This document shows positions 38,117-49,533 of a stretch of 64,000 nucleotides of DNA, piece by piece (within the stretch, counting starts at the first letter, position 1; each line of letters begins with the position of its first letter). Source of the stretch: Austropuccinia psidii. Taxonomy: Eukaryota; Basidiomycota; Pucciniomycetes; Pucciniales; Sphaerophragmiaceae. A program made the translations under genes and the position numbers. The notes under the pieces were generated by a model. It was not told the origin of the DNA, made no database searches, and was given only the letters and a program-made list of their open reading frames with translations. The stretch is from the NCBI GenBank assembly GCA_023105745.1, contig JALGQZ010000007.1:50759569-50823568 (forward strand), read 5' to 3'.

Positions 38117-40034
38117 TGTAAGATGTGACTATGAAACTGATGATAATATTACTATTAATCAACAGTACTATGTCTGTTCTTATGAAATATAATAATAAAA
38201 TATTATTATAACCACAATTAAATAATTAAAAAATTATTTCTTTCACGTGTTAAGCACTACTAGTGATTTTAACAGTGAGCAAGTAATTGTCTACAAGAAT
38301 CAATTACAAGAAGAATTTAATAATAAAAACTTCTTTATTAAAATAATAAAATTATTTTAATATATAATTATCTTTTGCAAGAATAATTATAAAGATAATT
38401 CTTGAAGAAAACTATTACTAGAGAAAAACTTTAAGAATTAAAGATAAATGACTCACTAATACTCCAAAGAACTTATTGATAATAAAAGTAGAGAAATTTG
38501 ACGTGGAATTGTGGATTTAAGGGATCAAAAGGATTTATAACAGTATTACAACAATATATAGTTGGATTCTATGATTTCACGTCTTTCTGATTGATTCTGA
38601 AAGAATTAAAACACTTAAGAATAGTTGAACTAATACTTACTTGTTGGTAATAAAGATTTAATAAATTGATAAGATGATGATGAAAAAACAGCAAGAAGAG
38701 GCTTCTTTTAAGTCAACAACAGCTCACAGAGGCGTGCCATGGAGCAAACTGAAAAACCAGTGAGTGAGAAAACAATAAACCTTTTTGGATTATTGATTGC
38801 ATCATCTGTTGTCATGTAAGATTATCATAATTACTTAATTGATGCTTTTACGTGACTACCAACCCCAATATGGTTAAGAATAAAAGGAGTAACACTTGTA
38901 AATCTTCTTTTATTCTAAAATAATCATTGATTTCTCAAAGTTATCAATGTTATTGCCAATTTCATCACAGGTTGTAATTACTGTGAATTTTTGAAGATTC
39001 AGTGTTTCACGTATAATATCCAAAAATGGACTGTAAGTAAAACTTTTAATTTTACTAGTAAAACTGTAATTCTTTTTGGTTGTACCATAGATAATACAGT
39101 TCTCCTTTAGTCCTGAAAGTTTCAGAAAGATTCATTAAGAATTGTATTTTTAATGAATTTTTGAAGGTTTTACCTCATTTCTACGTAGAATTGCAAATAG
39201 CAGTGTTTTGCTGGTTGCTATGAGGTAAATCAATGAATATGGGTCCCAAAAGGGTTTTAATTACTCTTTTGGGGTTTATCCATGGAAAGTCATTAGTAAT
39301 TGACATGGTTACAGGAGTGTAAGTAGCTCATTACCTCCTTGGCACGTCAAAATAGCAGGTTATTTGCTATTTTCTGATGTTTTACAGTAGTTGTAACTTG
39401 GTAACCAAGTTCCCAAAGAGTTTTAGTTTACCAATTGGGCCAAGATGAGCCATGGATCTATGCTCTGGAGCTATCCACGCCTCTGAGGCCTCAGAAGTTG
39501 GGTACCCTGGCTTTCTTTGATGTCTTTTGTCCCCCTTGCCTATTTTTTACGTCAAAATAGTAATTTAAGCTTAAAGTGAGATATCCACTATGGGTGTACC
39601 AAAAGTCCATGTAAGAATACCATGATATTAAGTGCTCAAAACATGCATAACACTATTCTTAGTGTATATGTAACATGGGATTTCTCACTTTCCCATTATT
39701 TTGGCTAAAAATCAAGAAAAACAAAAATTTTCACGGATCTTTTATGTGGTATTAATGATGTGGTATTGAAGTATTTTCCATTTTACCACCTCAAATACTT
39801 AAATTGAGCTTATTCACTCTATGGAGCTACCCTAGGTGAATTTTTGTGTAGAATCCAAATCTGGTCTTAAATCCATGGATTTACTTACTCAATAAAAAGT
39901 TATTCATCTTTTCTGAAATTGAAAATGATGAATTTTGGATATATGCATGACTTATGAGTTTTGCATAATTCAAAATTTCTTTTTAAGATAATTGTGGCCT
40001 ATTTGGGTATGTAAAATATACCTCAAGGCTCACA
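38117..40034 (-). repeat. 3' LTR of RE-1 (1,918 bp)
   Basis: It ends are TGTAAGATGTGAC (38117) and AAGGCTCACA (40034). Length equals that of the 5' copy and the sequence is the same apart from position 39459. On the sense strand a gacttaaaagaagcctc block (near 38717-38700) may supply a TATA-like element; that is a guess. The length is long for fungal Ty3/Gypsy elements. Confidence 0.96.
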
Positions 40035-40046
40035 TTCCCTCCCACC
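40035..40046 (-). other. RE-1 polypurine tract
   Basis: Sense sequence GGTGGGAGGGAA directly precedes the 3' LTR, as expected for the plus-strand primer. Confidence 0.85.
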
Positions 40047-40176
40047 AAAAAATAAAATTGTACTAAAATTTTATTAGTGATAAAAAGAATAAGGCCCCAA
40101 AAGGGGGTTAATGTCCACTGTCCAACCTCTTCACATTACTCAGATCAAGTAATTTAAAGCACATTTATAGACATAT

Positions 40177-43100
40177 TCAGGCTTGTGGCCTTCTTTCATG
40201 TCTAAATCTTCTTAAGAGTTTATCTGAGTCAGGTATTTCTGATTCTGCCATCCATTCATCTTCATGTACTGGGTTTCTATATCTGACAAGATATTCTCTT
40301 TGATTTTTACCCCTAATTCTCCTTTCTTTGATGACTTTCTTAATCTTTTTGTCTTCATTCTGTTCCACAGGTGGTACAGTTAAAGGAGTTGGGTTTCTTA
40401 AAGGAAACAATTCTTTATCAGCTGGTTGATAAGGTTTTATCAAGCTGACTGGAAATGTGGGGTGTTGATTTTCCAATTCACCACTCAATTCCACTTGAAC
40501 TGCATTGGTTCCATGTAAGGCAACAATAACAAAAGGTCCTACATAAGAATCTTTAAGTTTCTTTGGGCCTTTGATATTATTAAAATTCAAGGTTGAAACT
40601 AGAACTAAGTCCCCTACTTTGAAGTCTGGTACTTTATGACTCTTGTCCCACTTCTGTTTTGCATAATCAAAAGCATCATCCATACTTTGTTTTGCATGGT
40701 GTTTTACTTTATCAAGCATTAATTTGAAGCTGGAAGCTGTAGGATGAATGTCAATCAAGTCTTTCCTCAGTGTGTCTGCTGGGAGTCTTGGATTCCATCC
40801 TTTTTCTAACATAGCAGGAGTTTGTCCTGTGGAAGAATGGACTAATGTCTTGTATGCCAATTCTAATGCAGGTATCAGAGTGCACCAGTCATGGGTAAAG
40901 CCATCTGAGTCTTTAAATTCTAATCCATAAGCACAAAATCTCCTGATCATGTCTTCTAAAGTTTGAATCATCCTCTCTGCTAGCCCATCTGTTTGAGGGT
41001 GATATGCTGTAGAGAATGATAACTTAGTCCCAAACAATCTATGAAGATTGGTCCAAAGTGCAGATGTGAACTTGGGGTCTCTGTCACTTATGATATTCTT
41101 AAATAACCCTGTATGAGAAATAACTCTACTCCATAAAAGAAGAGCTGTATCCATAGCAGTGTCATCTTTATGACATGGTAAGAATATGGGAGTTTTGCTA
41201 TATCTGTCTACAATGACTAAACAAGCATTATAACTTTTGTCACCACTTGGAGGAAGTGCTGTGACCCAATCCATGTGAACAACTTCCCAAGGGGATTTTG
41301 GTTCTTGAATATGGATCATTAATCCAAATTTCTTGCCTGTACTCCTGTTTGCTTTTTGGCATCTATCACAGGTATGGCAATATTCAATGGTTTTTTTTCT
41401 CCAAGATGGCCACCATGCACAGTTCTTCACCTTTTCAAGTGTTCTGTCTTCTGATAGGTGTCCAGAGTAAATGCTATCATGGCATTCATGAAGAATGGTA
41501 TTGATGAGCAATCTACTACACAATGTCATCACACAAGAATGTTTTGTTCTATGGTAAATAATCCCATCAAACAAGTGAAATCTTCCTTCAGAATAGGAAT
41601 TTTTCCAAACTTCATCTAGTGTATTAACCAAAGATGTGTCTTTGCAGTCTTTCTCCAATAAAGAAGTCAAGATATGGCAATTCTTGTCTTGTTTATAAGA
41701 CTCTCTGACCTCTTCAAAGAATTCAGTCCCAATATCAGTTATGTTAATCCCTTCAATTGGAATCTGTGGTTCAGCTTCCAAAGGTACATAAGCTGGGTTA
41801 TCAGGAGTGTTGGCTAAAGCCCATCTACTAAGTCCATCAGCATTTTTGTGAATGTTTCCTGCTTTATGAACTATAGTCATGTTTCCTCTATATTCTTGAA
41901 TGGCTATTTGCCATCTCAACATATGTCTGTTGGGAGTTTTCATGTTAAGAAGTGATTTCACGGCATTACAGTCAGTTATCACTTCAAAAACACTGCCATC
42001 AAGGTAATAGTGTAATTTCTCAAGTGCCCATACCAAGCATAAGCACTCCATTTGGCTTGCACCATATCTGGCTTCTGTTGGTTTGATTTGTCTTGAGATA
42101 TAACAAACTGGTCCTTCTGTAGGTTTGTCATCAATAATTTGGACTTGGTGTAGGGCTGCTCCTAATCCATCTCCACATGCATCAATGTACAATTTAAAAG
42201 GAATATTCCAGTCAGGCATGAGGAGTAAAGGTGCTTCTGTAAGGGCTTTCTTTATCTTCTCATAAGCTTTAATTCTTTCCTGTGTCATTTCAAATACAGT
42301 CTGTTGATCACAGATTCTATAAAGTGACTTGGCTAGAATTGCAAAATCTTTCAAGTGTTGCCTATAGTAACTAGCAAATCCAAGAAAAGACATCATTTCT
42401 TTTTTATTCTGGGGTATTGGCTTAAGTAACACTGCTGCTACTTTATTCTTGTCAATACCCAAGCTCAAACCAGAAACAACATGTCCTAATGCTTTGAGTT
42501 CTTCAAAACCAAAATTGCATTTCTTAAGTGAAATTTTCATGTTCACTTCTGCAACTTTATGAAGTACTCTTGCAAGTCTTTCAAGGTGCAAAGACCATGA
42601 GTCAGAACATATAATAATATCATCAATATAAATGATAAGCCATCCTTCAGACAATTCTGTGGGGAAGATGGTATTCATCATTCTTTGATAATGAGATGGA
42701 GCATTTTTAATGCCAAATGGCATTCTAAGATACTCATAAATACCACAGTGAGTGATAATTCTAAGTAATTTCCTAGCTTTAGGCGTCAAAACATTTTGAT
42801 GGAAGCCTTTTAATGCATCCATTGATGTTATATACTTGGCTTTAGACAATTGAGTCAAGGTTTCTTGGATCCTAGGGATTGGATACCTATCTGGAACTGT
42901 GTAGGTATTCAAAGCTCTAAAATCTCCAACCATTCTTGACTTATCATTATGCCATGCAATAATAACAGGTGTTGTCACTTCAACTTCCTCATTATGGCCT
43001 ACTTTCCTTAGCACACCAAGTTGGATCAACTCTTGGATATGTTTTTCCAAGGCCTCTCTAGCTCTGGGACTGGCTGGATAAGCTGGTCTTCTAAGTACTG

Positions 43101-45879
43101 GAGGATATGGTCTATCAATCTCAAGAGTAATATCAATTTCATGTCCCCTTATAGCGCCTAATGGTTCATTATCAGATGCAAATGCATTATTGTATGTATA
43201 TAATACATCAATAAGTTCATTCCTCATCTTTGGTGACAATGATGGATTAATTTGTGCTTCAACAAGTTGTTTAGACACAAATTCATCTTTGTAAGTATCT
43301 TTGACAGAAGATACTACAGATATCTGTTTTGGCATATTGGAGAAAGCAAATTTTTGCCTTTTGTTATCTCCAATTGTGAAATATCTGTCTTTATGGTTAT
43401 TTATATCAATACCATAAATATTCAAGTAATCATTTCCAAGAATGATATGCTGAGATGTACAATTATCCATTACTACAATCTCAGTTTTCATTCTTACACT
43501 TCCTGCTGGATGTGGGAATACAATATTAGTATCCAATATGCCCAAGGGGTACATATTGTTACTGGCACTACTGAACTGTACACCTTCTATTGGTAATAGA
43601 TGGTTTTTCCATTCAGGAAGTATAATTTGGAGATAATCCTTGCCAATACAAGTGCAAAACGCCCCTGTATCCAGATTTACTTTGGCTTCAATATCACCCA
43701 TTAGAACTGATGTGATACAGGATGCTCCAGCAGTGTAACCCTTTCCTCTAGCAGGTTTTGTTTTACACATTCTGGCATCTTGTATATTGATCAGGTTGTA
43801 GCAATCCTCACTGTACTGTGGCAAGTGGGTATGGACTTCTGTGACCTCAAAGAAAGCTGAAATGTTTTCAATGGGATAGTCCTCTACTGGTGTATCTTCA
43901 GAGACTGCAGAATCTTGATCAGACTCTTCTTTCTCTTCAGTACACTGAATGTCTTCAATGATTTGAACTTCATTGATCTTTGTCTTCTTAGGGCAAGTGT
44001 TGGCTAAATGTGAAGTACTTCCACATTTATGACACTTCAAGACAGGTCTTTCTGGTCTTCTTTCCTCTCTAGGAATCTTTGAGACTATTTTGGACTCTAT
44101 TGGGTTTCTAACCCAAGTTTTACCAATTCTTGTTCTGGTAATGATATCTTCCATAGCATTAATGTAGTCCTCTGTTGAACAGGGTTCCACACATCTGCTT
44201 TTGATAGCATGTTCCAGTTCTCCTCCACACTTTCTTAATATTTTCATATTAATCATAGTGTCAGACATATCTGGGTGTAAAGCAGATAATCTGTCTTTTT
44301 GTTTGAAGAACCAAGTGAGTGGTTTGTCTTTTTCTGAGTTAAAAATGGCACTTTCAAAAGCATTCTCCATTTTAAACCTCCAAGAATTATTGGCCCATTT
44401 GGTAATCACTTCAGATTTCCACCAAGACCAGTCATGTCTTCCATGATCCATTCTCATCTTGTAATACCATTTCTTTGCAGTCTTGGTAAACAAACAATGT
44501 AATTTTCCTACTATGATTTCATCAGGTATATTAAAGTCTTCTTGCAACATATCAATAGTCCTGATGAATTCAATGTGGTTGTATTCTCCTTCACCAGAGA
44601 ATGTTGGCCATTCTTCTAATTTGGGAATATCCTTTGCAGAAATAACATTCTCTCCTAAGAATGGAGTCAAACTTTCTTTGACAGAAAGTTTTTCTTCAGT
44701 CAAAGGTGTAGAATGTCTTGGCATATGAGGTTCATGATTCTTATGAATTTGCTCCACACTTGCAATTATTTCATTCTTCAATTTCTGCCTTTCACTGTCA
44801 CCTTTTGCTAAATGTATAGCAAATTGATTGGTGTTCTTAACTATTTGTAAGACATGGTCTTCAAGAGTTTTAAGTCTATCATTTACTTTAAAGATGGAAA
44901 GATCCTCTGTGTCATTATTTTGACATTGGTTCTCAATTCTTTCACAAGCATTGCTAATTGACTCAAGGGTGACAGTTGTCAATTTATGCCAATCAGAATG
45001 TTGCTTGTCATTTTTCTTTAAATCATTGATGTCTAATGTAATTTGCTTTAACTTTGACTCAAGTTTGCCAATTTCTACACTAATACTTCTATGTACATCA
45101 TTTATTTGCGTGGAAAAGTCCTGTTCATCCTTTCCTGCTCTTTGGCTGTGAATTCCATAAGAGTTCTGGCCATATTGAAGACACTGTCCACGGCTGAAGG
45201 CTCCAATCTGGGGATCCTGTACCCTTGTGGGTAAGGTCTGTGCCAATTGGCTTTGCCTTTGCCCTTGCCTTGATGGTTCTTGGGACCTCTCTGTTTCTTT
45301 TGAGGTCCTTTGGGCTTGTCCTTGGATGCTTCTGGAGCTGGTTTGGAGCTGGTAGATGCCACTGGTGCCTCTGTCTCCAAAGTTGGAGTCATTTCCAATT
45401 CTTTCTTCTGGTCTATGGATAAAAGACTCTGGTTCTTCAACCAATTCTTTATCTTTTTGACCTTGTCTTTGCAAGACAGGGGGCTCCAACCTCCTAAGAG
45501 TTCTATGGTCTTCTCCTGACCCAGAAAGCTCTTGATGTGCAAGTAGGAGTTCATGGCCCCCTGCCAAAGGCTTGGGCAGATTTCCCACTCCTCTTCTTTG
45601 GCTGCTCTGAACCAATTTTTGTACTGGCTCTGATATATTTCTATTGCTGCCACTTGAAAATGGTTCAGCCCTGGAAATATTATCATAAATTAGTTCAGGC
45701 TCAGAATTCACGTCAAAATCTGTTGGTACAGACCTTGGGGAATGGGGGGCAACTCTGGCATCCTCCAGATGTGCCTTTCTTGTGGAAGATTTGGCACTTC
45801 TGGATTTGGTCTTGCCTCTTCCTTGTCCACATCCATCTGGTTGGACTGAATAGTTGCTTCCATTTCTGGTATGCACCAT
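40177..45879 (-). CDS. RE-1 gag-pol polyprotein (chromovirus), intact
   Basis: One frame of 1,900 codons starts at ATG 45879 in a strong context (AAAATGG); an upstream in-frame GTG is not needed. The N-terminal 260 residues are low-complexity (S, Q, R, P) and overlap the accessory gene in another frame. Next come a coiled segment, the gag capsid core ([17 protein letters not shown]), a CCHC knuckle at residues 616-629 ([14 protein letters not shown]), protease DTGA at about 737, RT with YIDD at 1084-1087, RNase H ([16 protein letters not shown], about 1230), the integrase zinc domain from about 1464 and the catalytic triad D1537, D1599, E1635 (exact D-x35-E spacing). The C terminus is chromodomain-like ([18 protein letters not shown]), which in this family directs integration to chromatin. 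No stop or frameshift is seen. A single gag-pol frame means processing by protease alone rather than frameshifting. Confidence 0.96.
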   Translation of the reverse strand: MVHTRNGSNYSVQPDGCGQGRGKTKSRSAKSSTRKAHLEDARVAPHSPRSVPTDFDVNSEPELIYDNISRAEPFSSGSNRNISEPVQKLVQSSQRRGVGNLPKPLAGGHELLLAHQELSGSGEDHRTLRRLEPPVLQRQGQKDKELVEEPESFIHRPEERIGNDSNFGDRGTSGIYQLQTSSRSIQGQAQRTSKETERSQEPSRQGQRQSQLAQTLPTRVQDPQIGAFSRGQCLQYGQNSYGIHSQRAGKDEQDFSTQINDVHRSISVEIGKLESKLKQITLDINDLKKNDKQHSDWHKLTTVTLESISNACERIENQCQNNDTEDLSIFKVNDRLKTLEDHVLQIVKNTNQFAIHLAKGDSERQKLKNEIIASVEQIHKNHEPHMPRHSTPLTEEKLSVKESLTPFLGENVISAKDIPKLEEWPTFSGEGEYNHIEFIRTIDMLQEDFNIPDEIIVGKLHCLFTKTAKKWYYKMRMDHGRHDWSWWKSEVITKWANNSWRFKMENAFESAIFNSEKDKPLTWFFKQKDRLSALHPDMSDTMINMKILRKCGGELEHAIKSRCVEPCSTEDYINAMEDIITRTRIGKTWVRNPIESKIVSKIPREERRPERPVLKCHKCGSTSHLANTCPKKTKINEVQIIEDIQCTEEKEESDQDSAVSEDTPVEDYPIENISAFFEVTEVHTHLPQYSEDCYNLINIQDARMCKTKPARGKGYTAGASCITSVLMGDIEAKVNLDTGAFCTCIGKDYLQIILPEWKNHLLPIEGVQFSSASNNMYPLGILDTNIVFPHPAGSVRMKTEIVVMDNCTSQHIILGNDYLNIYGIDINNHKDRYFTIGDNKRQKFAFSNMPKQISVVSSVKDTYKDEFVSKQLVEAQINPSLSPKMRNELIDVLYTYNNAFASDNEPLGAIRGHEIDITLEIDRPYPPVLRRPAYPASPRAREALEKHIQELIQLGVLRKVGHNEEVEVTTPVIIAWHNDKSRMVGDFRALNTYTVPDRYPIPRIQETLTQLSKAKYITSMDALKGFHQNVLTPKARKLLRIITHCGIYEYLRMPFGIKNAPSHYQRMMNTIFPTELSEGWLIIYIDDIIICSDSWSLHLERLARVLHKVAEVNMKISLKKCNFGFEELKALGHVVSGLSLGIDKNKVAAVLLKPIPQNKKEMMSFLGFASYYRQHLKDFAILAKSLYRICDQQTVFEMTQERIKAYEKIKKALTEAPLLLMPDWNIPFKLYIDACGDGLGAALHQVQIIDDKPTEGPVCYISRQIKPTEARYGASQMECLCLVWALEKLHYYLDGSVFEVITDCNAVKSLLNMKTPNRHMLRWQIAIQEYRGNMTIVHKAGNIHKNADGLSRWALANTPDNPAYVPLEAEPQIPIEGINITDIGTEFFEEVRESYKQDKNCHILTSLLEKDCKDTSLVNTLDEVWKNSYSEGRFHLFDGIIYHRTKHSCVMTLCSRLLINTILHECHDSIYSGHLSEDRTLEKVKNCAWWPSWRKKTIEYCHTCDRCQKANRSTGKKFGLMIHIQEPKSPWEVVHMDWVTALPPSGDKSYNACLVIVDRYSKTPIFLPCHKDDTAMDTALLLWSRVISHTGLFKNIISDRDPKFTSALWTNLHRLFGTKLSFSTAYHPQTDGLAERMIQTLEDMIRRFCAYGLEFKDSDGFTHDWCTLIPALELAYKTLVHSSTGQTPAMLEKGWNPRLPADTLRKDLIDIHPTASSFKLMLDKVKHHAKQSMDDAFDYAKQKWDKSHKVPDFKVGDLVLVSTLNFNNIKGPKKLKDSYVGPFVIVALHGTNAVQVELSGELENQHPTFPVSLIKPYQPADKELFPLRNPTPLTVPPVEQNEDKKIKKVIKERRIRGKNQREYLVRYRNPVHEDEWMAESEIPDSDKLLRRFRHERRPQA

Positions 45880-46089
45880 TTTCACGTCAATTTAAAGATA
45901 AAAGGTGAAAATATAAGATAAAATACACACCTTTTGGTGGTAATTTAGCTTTTTCTGAGTTGAATAAGGTGCCTCTTTTAGCAATCTGCACCTCAATACT
46001 GTCTTCAGATTCTGCTTCTGAAGATTCTGGACTAGTGATATATCTTTTACTGAGTCTGTTGCCAGCTGCACAGTATTTGATTAAAGACA
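45102..46089 (-). CDS. RE-1 spliced accessory protein overlapping gag in the +1 frame
   Basis: Model: exons 46089-45931, 45865-45734 and 45670-45102 (minus strand). Introns are 45930-45866 (65 bp, AAAG|GTGTGT to ACCAG) and 45733-45671 (63 bp, CAAG|GTCTGT to TTTCCAG). The joined frame stays open over both junctions to a stop at 45102, about 286 aa, in the +1 frame relative to gag-pol. The first intron contains the gag-pol ATG, so splicing removes that start. The product has a helical tryptophan-rich part ([20 protein letters not shown]), a basic Lys/Gly/Pro linker and a helical end ([20 protein letters not shown]). No family is recognised. The first exon opens directly after an acceptor-like TTCTTTTAG as TG TCT, with no ATG in the leader; the start must come from an upstream exon ending in A, or be non-AUG, or be an internal ATG at 45863. 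Splicing is inferred, not observed. Confidence 0.68.
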
Positions 46090-46461
46090 CTAAAAGAATT
46101 TATAAAAGAGAAAAAATTATTTTTTATACTTTTTAAAATATTTTTTAAAGATTTTTTATAAGTTTTATATTTTTTAATATTAAAAAAATTATTCTTTTTA
46201 AAGAAAAAAAAATTAAAATTTAAGATTTTGAATGAAAATTAATTCAGAGTAACTCAAAGAATAATTTTATAAGTTTTTGGATGTGAAAAAGCCACGTGTA
46301 AAAACAATATAAAATTAAACCAAATTCCTCAATGAAAAAGATTTTAAAACAATTTCAAAAATAAAAATATTTTAACTCCAAATTGAAAGAAAAAAAATTA
46401 ATTAAATTAATATATTTTGGAGCTTAAAAATATATTAATTAAGGAAACAAGGTTCAAAAAA
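46090..46461 (-). other. RE-1 leader, AT-rich and ATG-free
   Basis: The leader between PBS and accessory exon is almost entirely A and T runs. The sense strand has no ATG anywhere from the LTR to the gag-pol start. It ends in a pyrimidine/A-rich TTCTCTTTTATAAATTCTTTTAG, a plausible 3' splice site for the accessory transcript. Confidence 0.7.
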
Positions 46462-46581
46462 CACGGCCAGGCCCCCAAATGTAAGATGTGGTAGGTATGG
46501 TGGTTTTTTAGAACACAAAAATGAAGTCTAGAATATGATTAAAGCCAAGTCTATGGATAAAATCACGGCCAGGCCCCCAAA
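46462..46581 (-). other. RE-1 primer-binding region, with LTR end plus PBS duplicated
   Basis: Directly inside the 5' LTR the sense strand reads TTTGGGGGCCTGGCCGTG (46581-46564). From the TGG it would pair with a tRNA 3' end CACGGCCAGGCCCCCA. The 29-bp junction of LTR end and PBS (46564-46592) recurs exactly at 46462-46490, 102 bp further in, so RE-1 carries two PBS copies and a stray 11-bp LTR end. RE-2 has the same PBS. The tRNA identity is unresolved. Confidence 0.75.
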
Positions 46582-48499
46582 TGTAAGATGTGACTATGAA
46601 ACTGATGATAATATTACTATTAATCAACAGTACTATGTCTGTTCTTATGAAATATAATAATAAAATATTATTATAACCACAATTAAATAATTAAAAAATT
46701 ATTTCTTTCACGTGTTAAGCACTACTAGTGATTTTAACAGTGAGCAAGTAATTGTCTACAAGAATCAATTACAAGAAGAATTTAATAATAAAAACTTCTT
46801 TATTAAAATAATAAAATTATTTTAATATATAATTATCTTTTGCAAGAATAATTATAAAGATAATTCTTGAAGAAAACTATTACTAGAGAAAAACTTTAAG
46901 AATTAAAGATAAATGACTCACTAATACTCCAAAGAACTTATTGATAATAAAAGTAGAGAAATTTGACGTGGAATTGTGGATTTAAGGGATCAAAAGGATT
47001 TATAACAGTATTACAACAATATATAGTTGGATTCTATGATTTCACGTCTTTCTGATTGATTCTGAAAGAATTAAAACACTTAAGAATAGTTGAACTAATA
47101 CTTACTTGTTGGTAATAAAGATTTAATAAATTGATAAGATGATGATGAAAAAACAGCAAGAAGAGGCTTCTTTTAAGTCAACAACAGCTCACAGAGGCGT
47201 GCCATGGAGCAAACTGAAAAACCAGTGAGTGAGAAAACAATAAACCTTTTTGGATTATTGATTGCATCATCTGTTGTCATGTAAGATTATCATAATTACT
47301 TAATTGATGCTTTTACGTGACTACCAACCCCAATATGGTTAAGAATAAAAGGAGTAACACTTGTAAATCTTCTTTTATTCTAAAATAATCATTGATTTCT
47401 CAAAGTTATCAATGTTATTGCCAATTTCATCACAGGTTGTAATTACTGTGAATTTTTGAAGATTCAGTGTTTCACGTATAATATCCAAAAATGGACTGTA
47501 AGTAAAACTTTTAATTTTACTAGTAAAACTGTAATTCTTTTTGGTTGTACCATAGATAATACAGTTCTCCTTTAGTCCTGAAAGTTTCAGAAAGATTCAT
47601 TAAGAATTGTATTTTTAATGAATTTTTGAAGGTTTTACCTCATTTCTACGTAGAATTGCAAATAGCAGTGTTTTGCTGGTTGCTATGAGGTAAATCAATG
47701 AATATGGGTCCCAAAAGGGTTTTAATTACTCTTTTGGGGTTTATCCATGGAAAGTCATTAGTAATTGACATGGTTACAGGAGTGTAAGTAGCTCATTACC
47801 TCCTTGGCACGTCAAAATAGCAGGTTATTTGCTATTTTCTGATGTTTTACAGTAGTTGTAACTTGGTAACCAAGTTCCCAAAGAGTTTTAGTTTACCAAT
47901 TGGGCCAAGATGAGCCATGGATCCATGCTCTGGAGCTATCCACGCCTCTGAGGCCTCAGAAGTTGGGTACCCTGGCTTTCTTTGATGTCTTTTGTCCCCC
48001 TTGCCTATTTTTTACGTCAAAATAGTAATTTAAGCTTAAAGTGAGATATCCACTATGGGTGTACCAAAAGTCCATGTAAGAATACCATGATATTAAGTGC
48101 TCAAAACATGCATAACACTATTCTTAGTGTATATGTAACATGGGATTTCTCACTTTCCCATTATTTTGGCTAAAAATCAAGAAAAACAAAAATTTTCACG
48201 GATCTTTTATGTGGTATTAATGATGTGGTATTGAAGTATTTTCCATTTTACCACCTCAAATACTTAAATTGAGCTTATTCACTCTATGGAGCTACCCTAG
48301 GTGAATTTTTGTGTAGAATCCAAATCTGGTCTTAAATCCATGGATTTACTTACTCAATAAAAAGTTATTCATCTTTTCTGAAATTGAAAATGATGAATTT
48401 TGGATATATGCATGACTTATGAGTTTTGCATAATTCAAAATTTCTTTTTAAGATAATTGTGGCCTATTTGGGTATGTAAAATATACCTCAAGGCTCACA
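46582..48499 (-). repeat. 5' LTR of RE-1 (1,918 bp)
   Basis: Same length and termini as the 3' LTR, with one difference seen (47924). It would carry the promoter of the genomic RNA reading leftward. It is followed on the right by the target duplication ATATT and RE-2 gag. Confidence 0.96.
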
Positions 48500-49533
48500 A
48501 TATTCCTCAGATCCCTCCTCACAGTTTGTTGTTCTTCTAGAATGGAATTCAACTGTCTGTTAGTTTTTTCAAATTCTGTCCAAATTTTGGCCAGATTTGT
48601 ATTTAAGTCTTTAATGACTGTTGCTTGGAAAGCATTTTCTTCTTTCAATGTTTCAATTTCTGTCCTCATTTTTCCTGAGGTTTCATATGTCCAATCCATG
48701 AATTGGGCCAATTTGGTCCATGTGAATTTGTTTTCAAACTCATGAGTGTGGATTGTAGTTTCAGTCATTAATTCTGGGTCTATTGAGTCAGAACTATCAA
48801 AACTATTTGTAGGTACAACTATTTCTTGTTTTTGTGTACTTCTTGGACTAAGTCCATCAGCTTTTTCATCAATGGGTCTGCTTCTTTCTTCCTCTGGTTG
48901 AAAGAAGTTTTGTTTTTCCCTTGGGCTCCTTTTCTCCTGTTGGAAACTACCTGGAAGGGTTGGGGAGCCTTGGATGAAGTTTCCTTTGGCTTGTAGGGCC
49001 TGGAACTGCTGGATTGTTGTGGGGAAGATGGGACTTCTCCTTCCATTTCTGGGGGTACCTGAATCTGACTGGGCTCTTCCTTGTGCCAAGATCTCTCTAT
49101 GGCTTGTATGGCTGCCTGGTTCTCTTTGATTCTGGTTGCTCTTTCTTCTAAGAGTTTGAAATTCTTGTTGGGATTCCAACCTTGCATTTCTGTCATAAGT
49201 TTCATCCAAGCCATTTGCTTGAGACAGATCTTCTGGGTTGTTATCCCCACTTCTGCCCATGATGCTGCCATAGTGAACATTTTGTTGTCCATGCTCCATG
49301 TGAAGAGGTCTCTCAGGAGTTTGTGTATTTGGAGGACCTGTTCTGCATCTGTCCAATCTCCTGGTTGGACTTCTGGGTTGAATTTGATTTGGAACAGGAC
49401 CTTGGGCAGGAGTTCCCTGATGGTAAGTCCTTTGCTGGTCATTTGCTCCAGTTCTTCTTCCTCTGTGTCTTCTTGGCCAGTGTTCTGGTTGATTTCTTGA
49501 GAATCCAAGATCTCTAAGAGGTGGAGGTGTCAT
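48500..49533 (-). pseudogene. RE-2 gag, 5' part, interrupted by RE-1
   Basis: The frame starts at ATG 49533 (MTPPPLRDLGFSRN); open codons upstream lack an ATG. About 230 residues of low-complexity Q/R/P/S sequence overlap the accessory gene in the +1 frame. A helical part follows (WTKLAQFMDWTYETSGKM, then TEIETLKEENAFQATVIKD). The frame is cut by RE-1 after RRDLRNI at 48500-48504; removing RE-1 and one ATATT copy joins it in frame to the part at 38111. The arrangement mirrors that of RE-1. Confidence 0.9.

Larger units (their letters stand above)
38117..48499 (-). mobile_element. RE-1: complete, apparently intact Ty3/Gypsy chromovirus
   Basis: This is a 10,383-bp element with two 1,918-bp LTRs (TGTAAG to CTCACA on the plus strand) in which I found a single difference (t at 39459, c at 47924). 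The target duplication is ATATT on both sides (38112-38116 and 48500-48504). Sense order is 5' LTR, PBS, ATG-free leader, accessory gene overlapping gag-pol, one uninterrupted gag-pol frame, polypurine tract and 3' LTR. It lies inside RE-2 gag. Near-identical LTRs and an open polyprotein argue for a very recent insertion from an active family. Confidence 0.96.
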
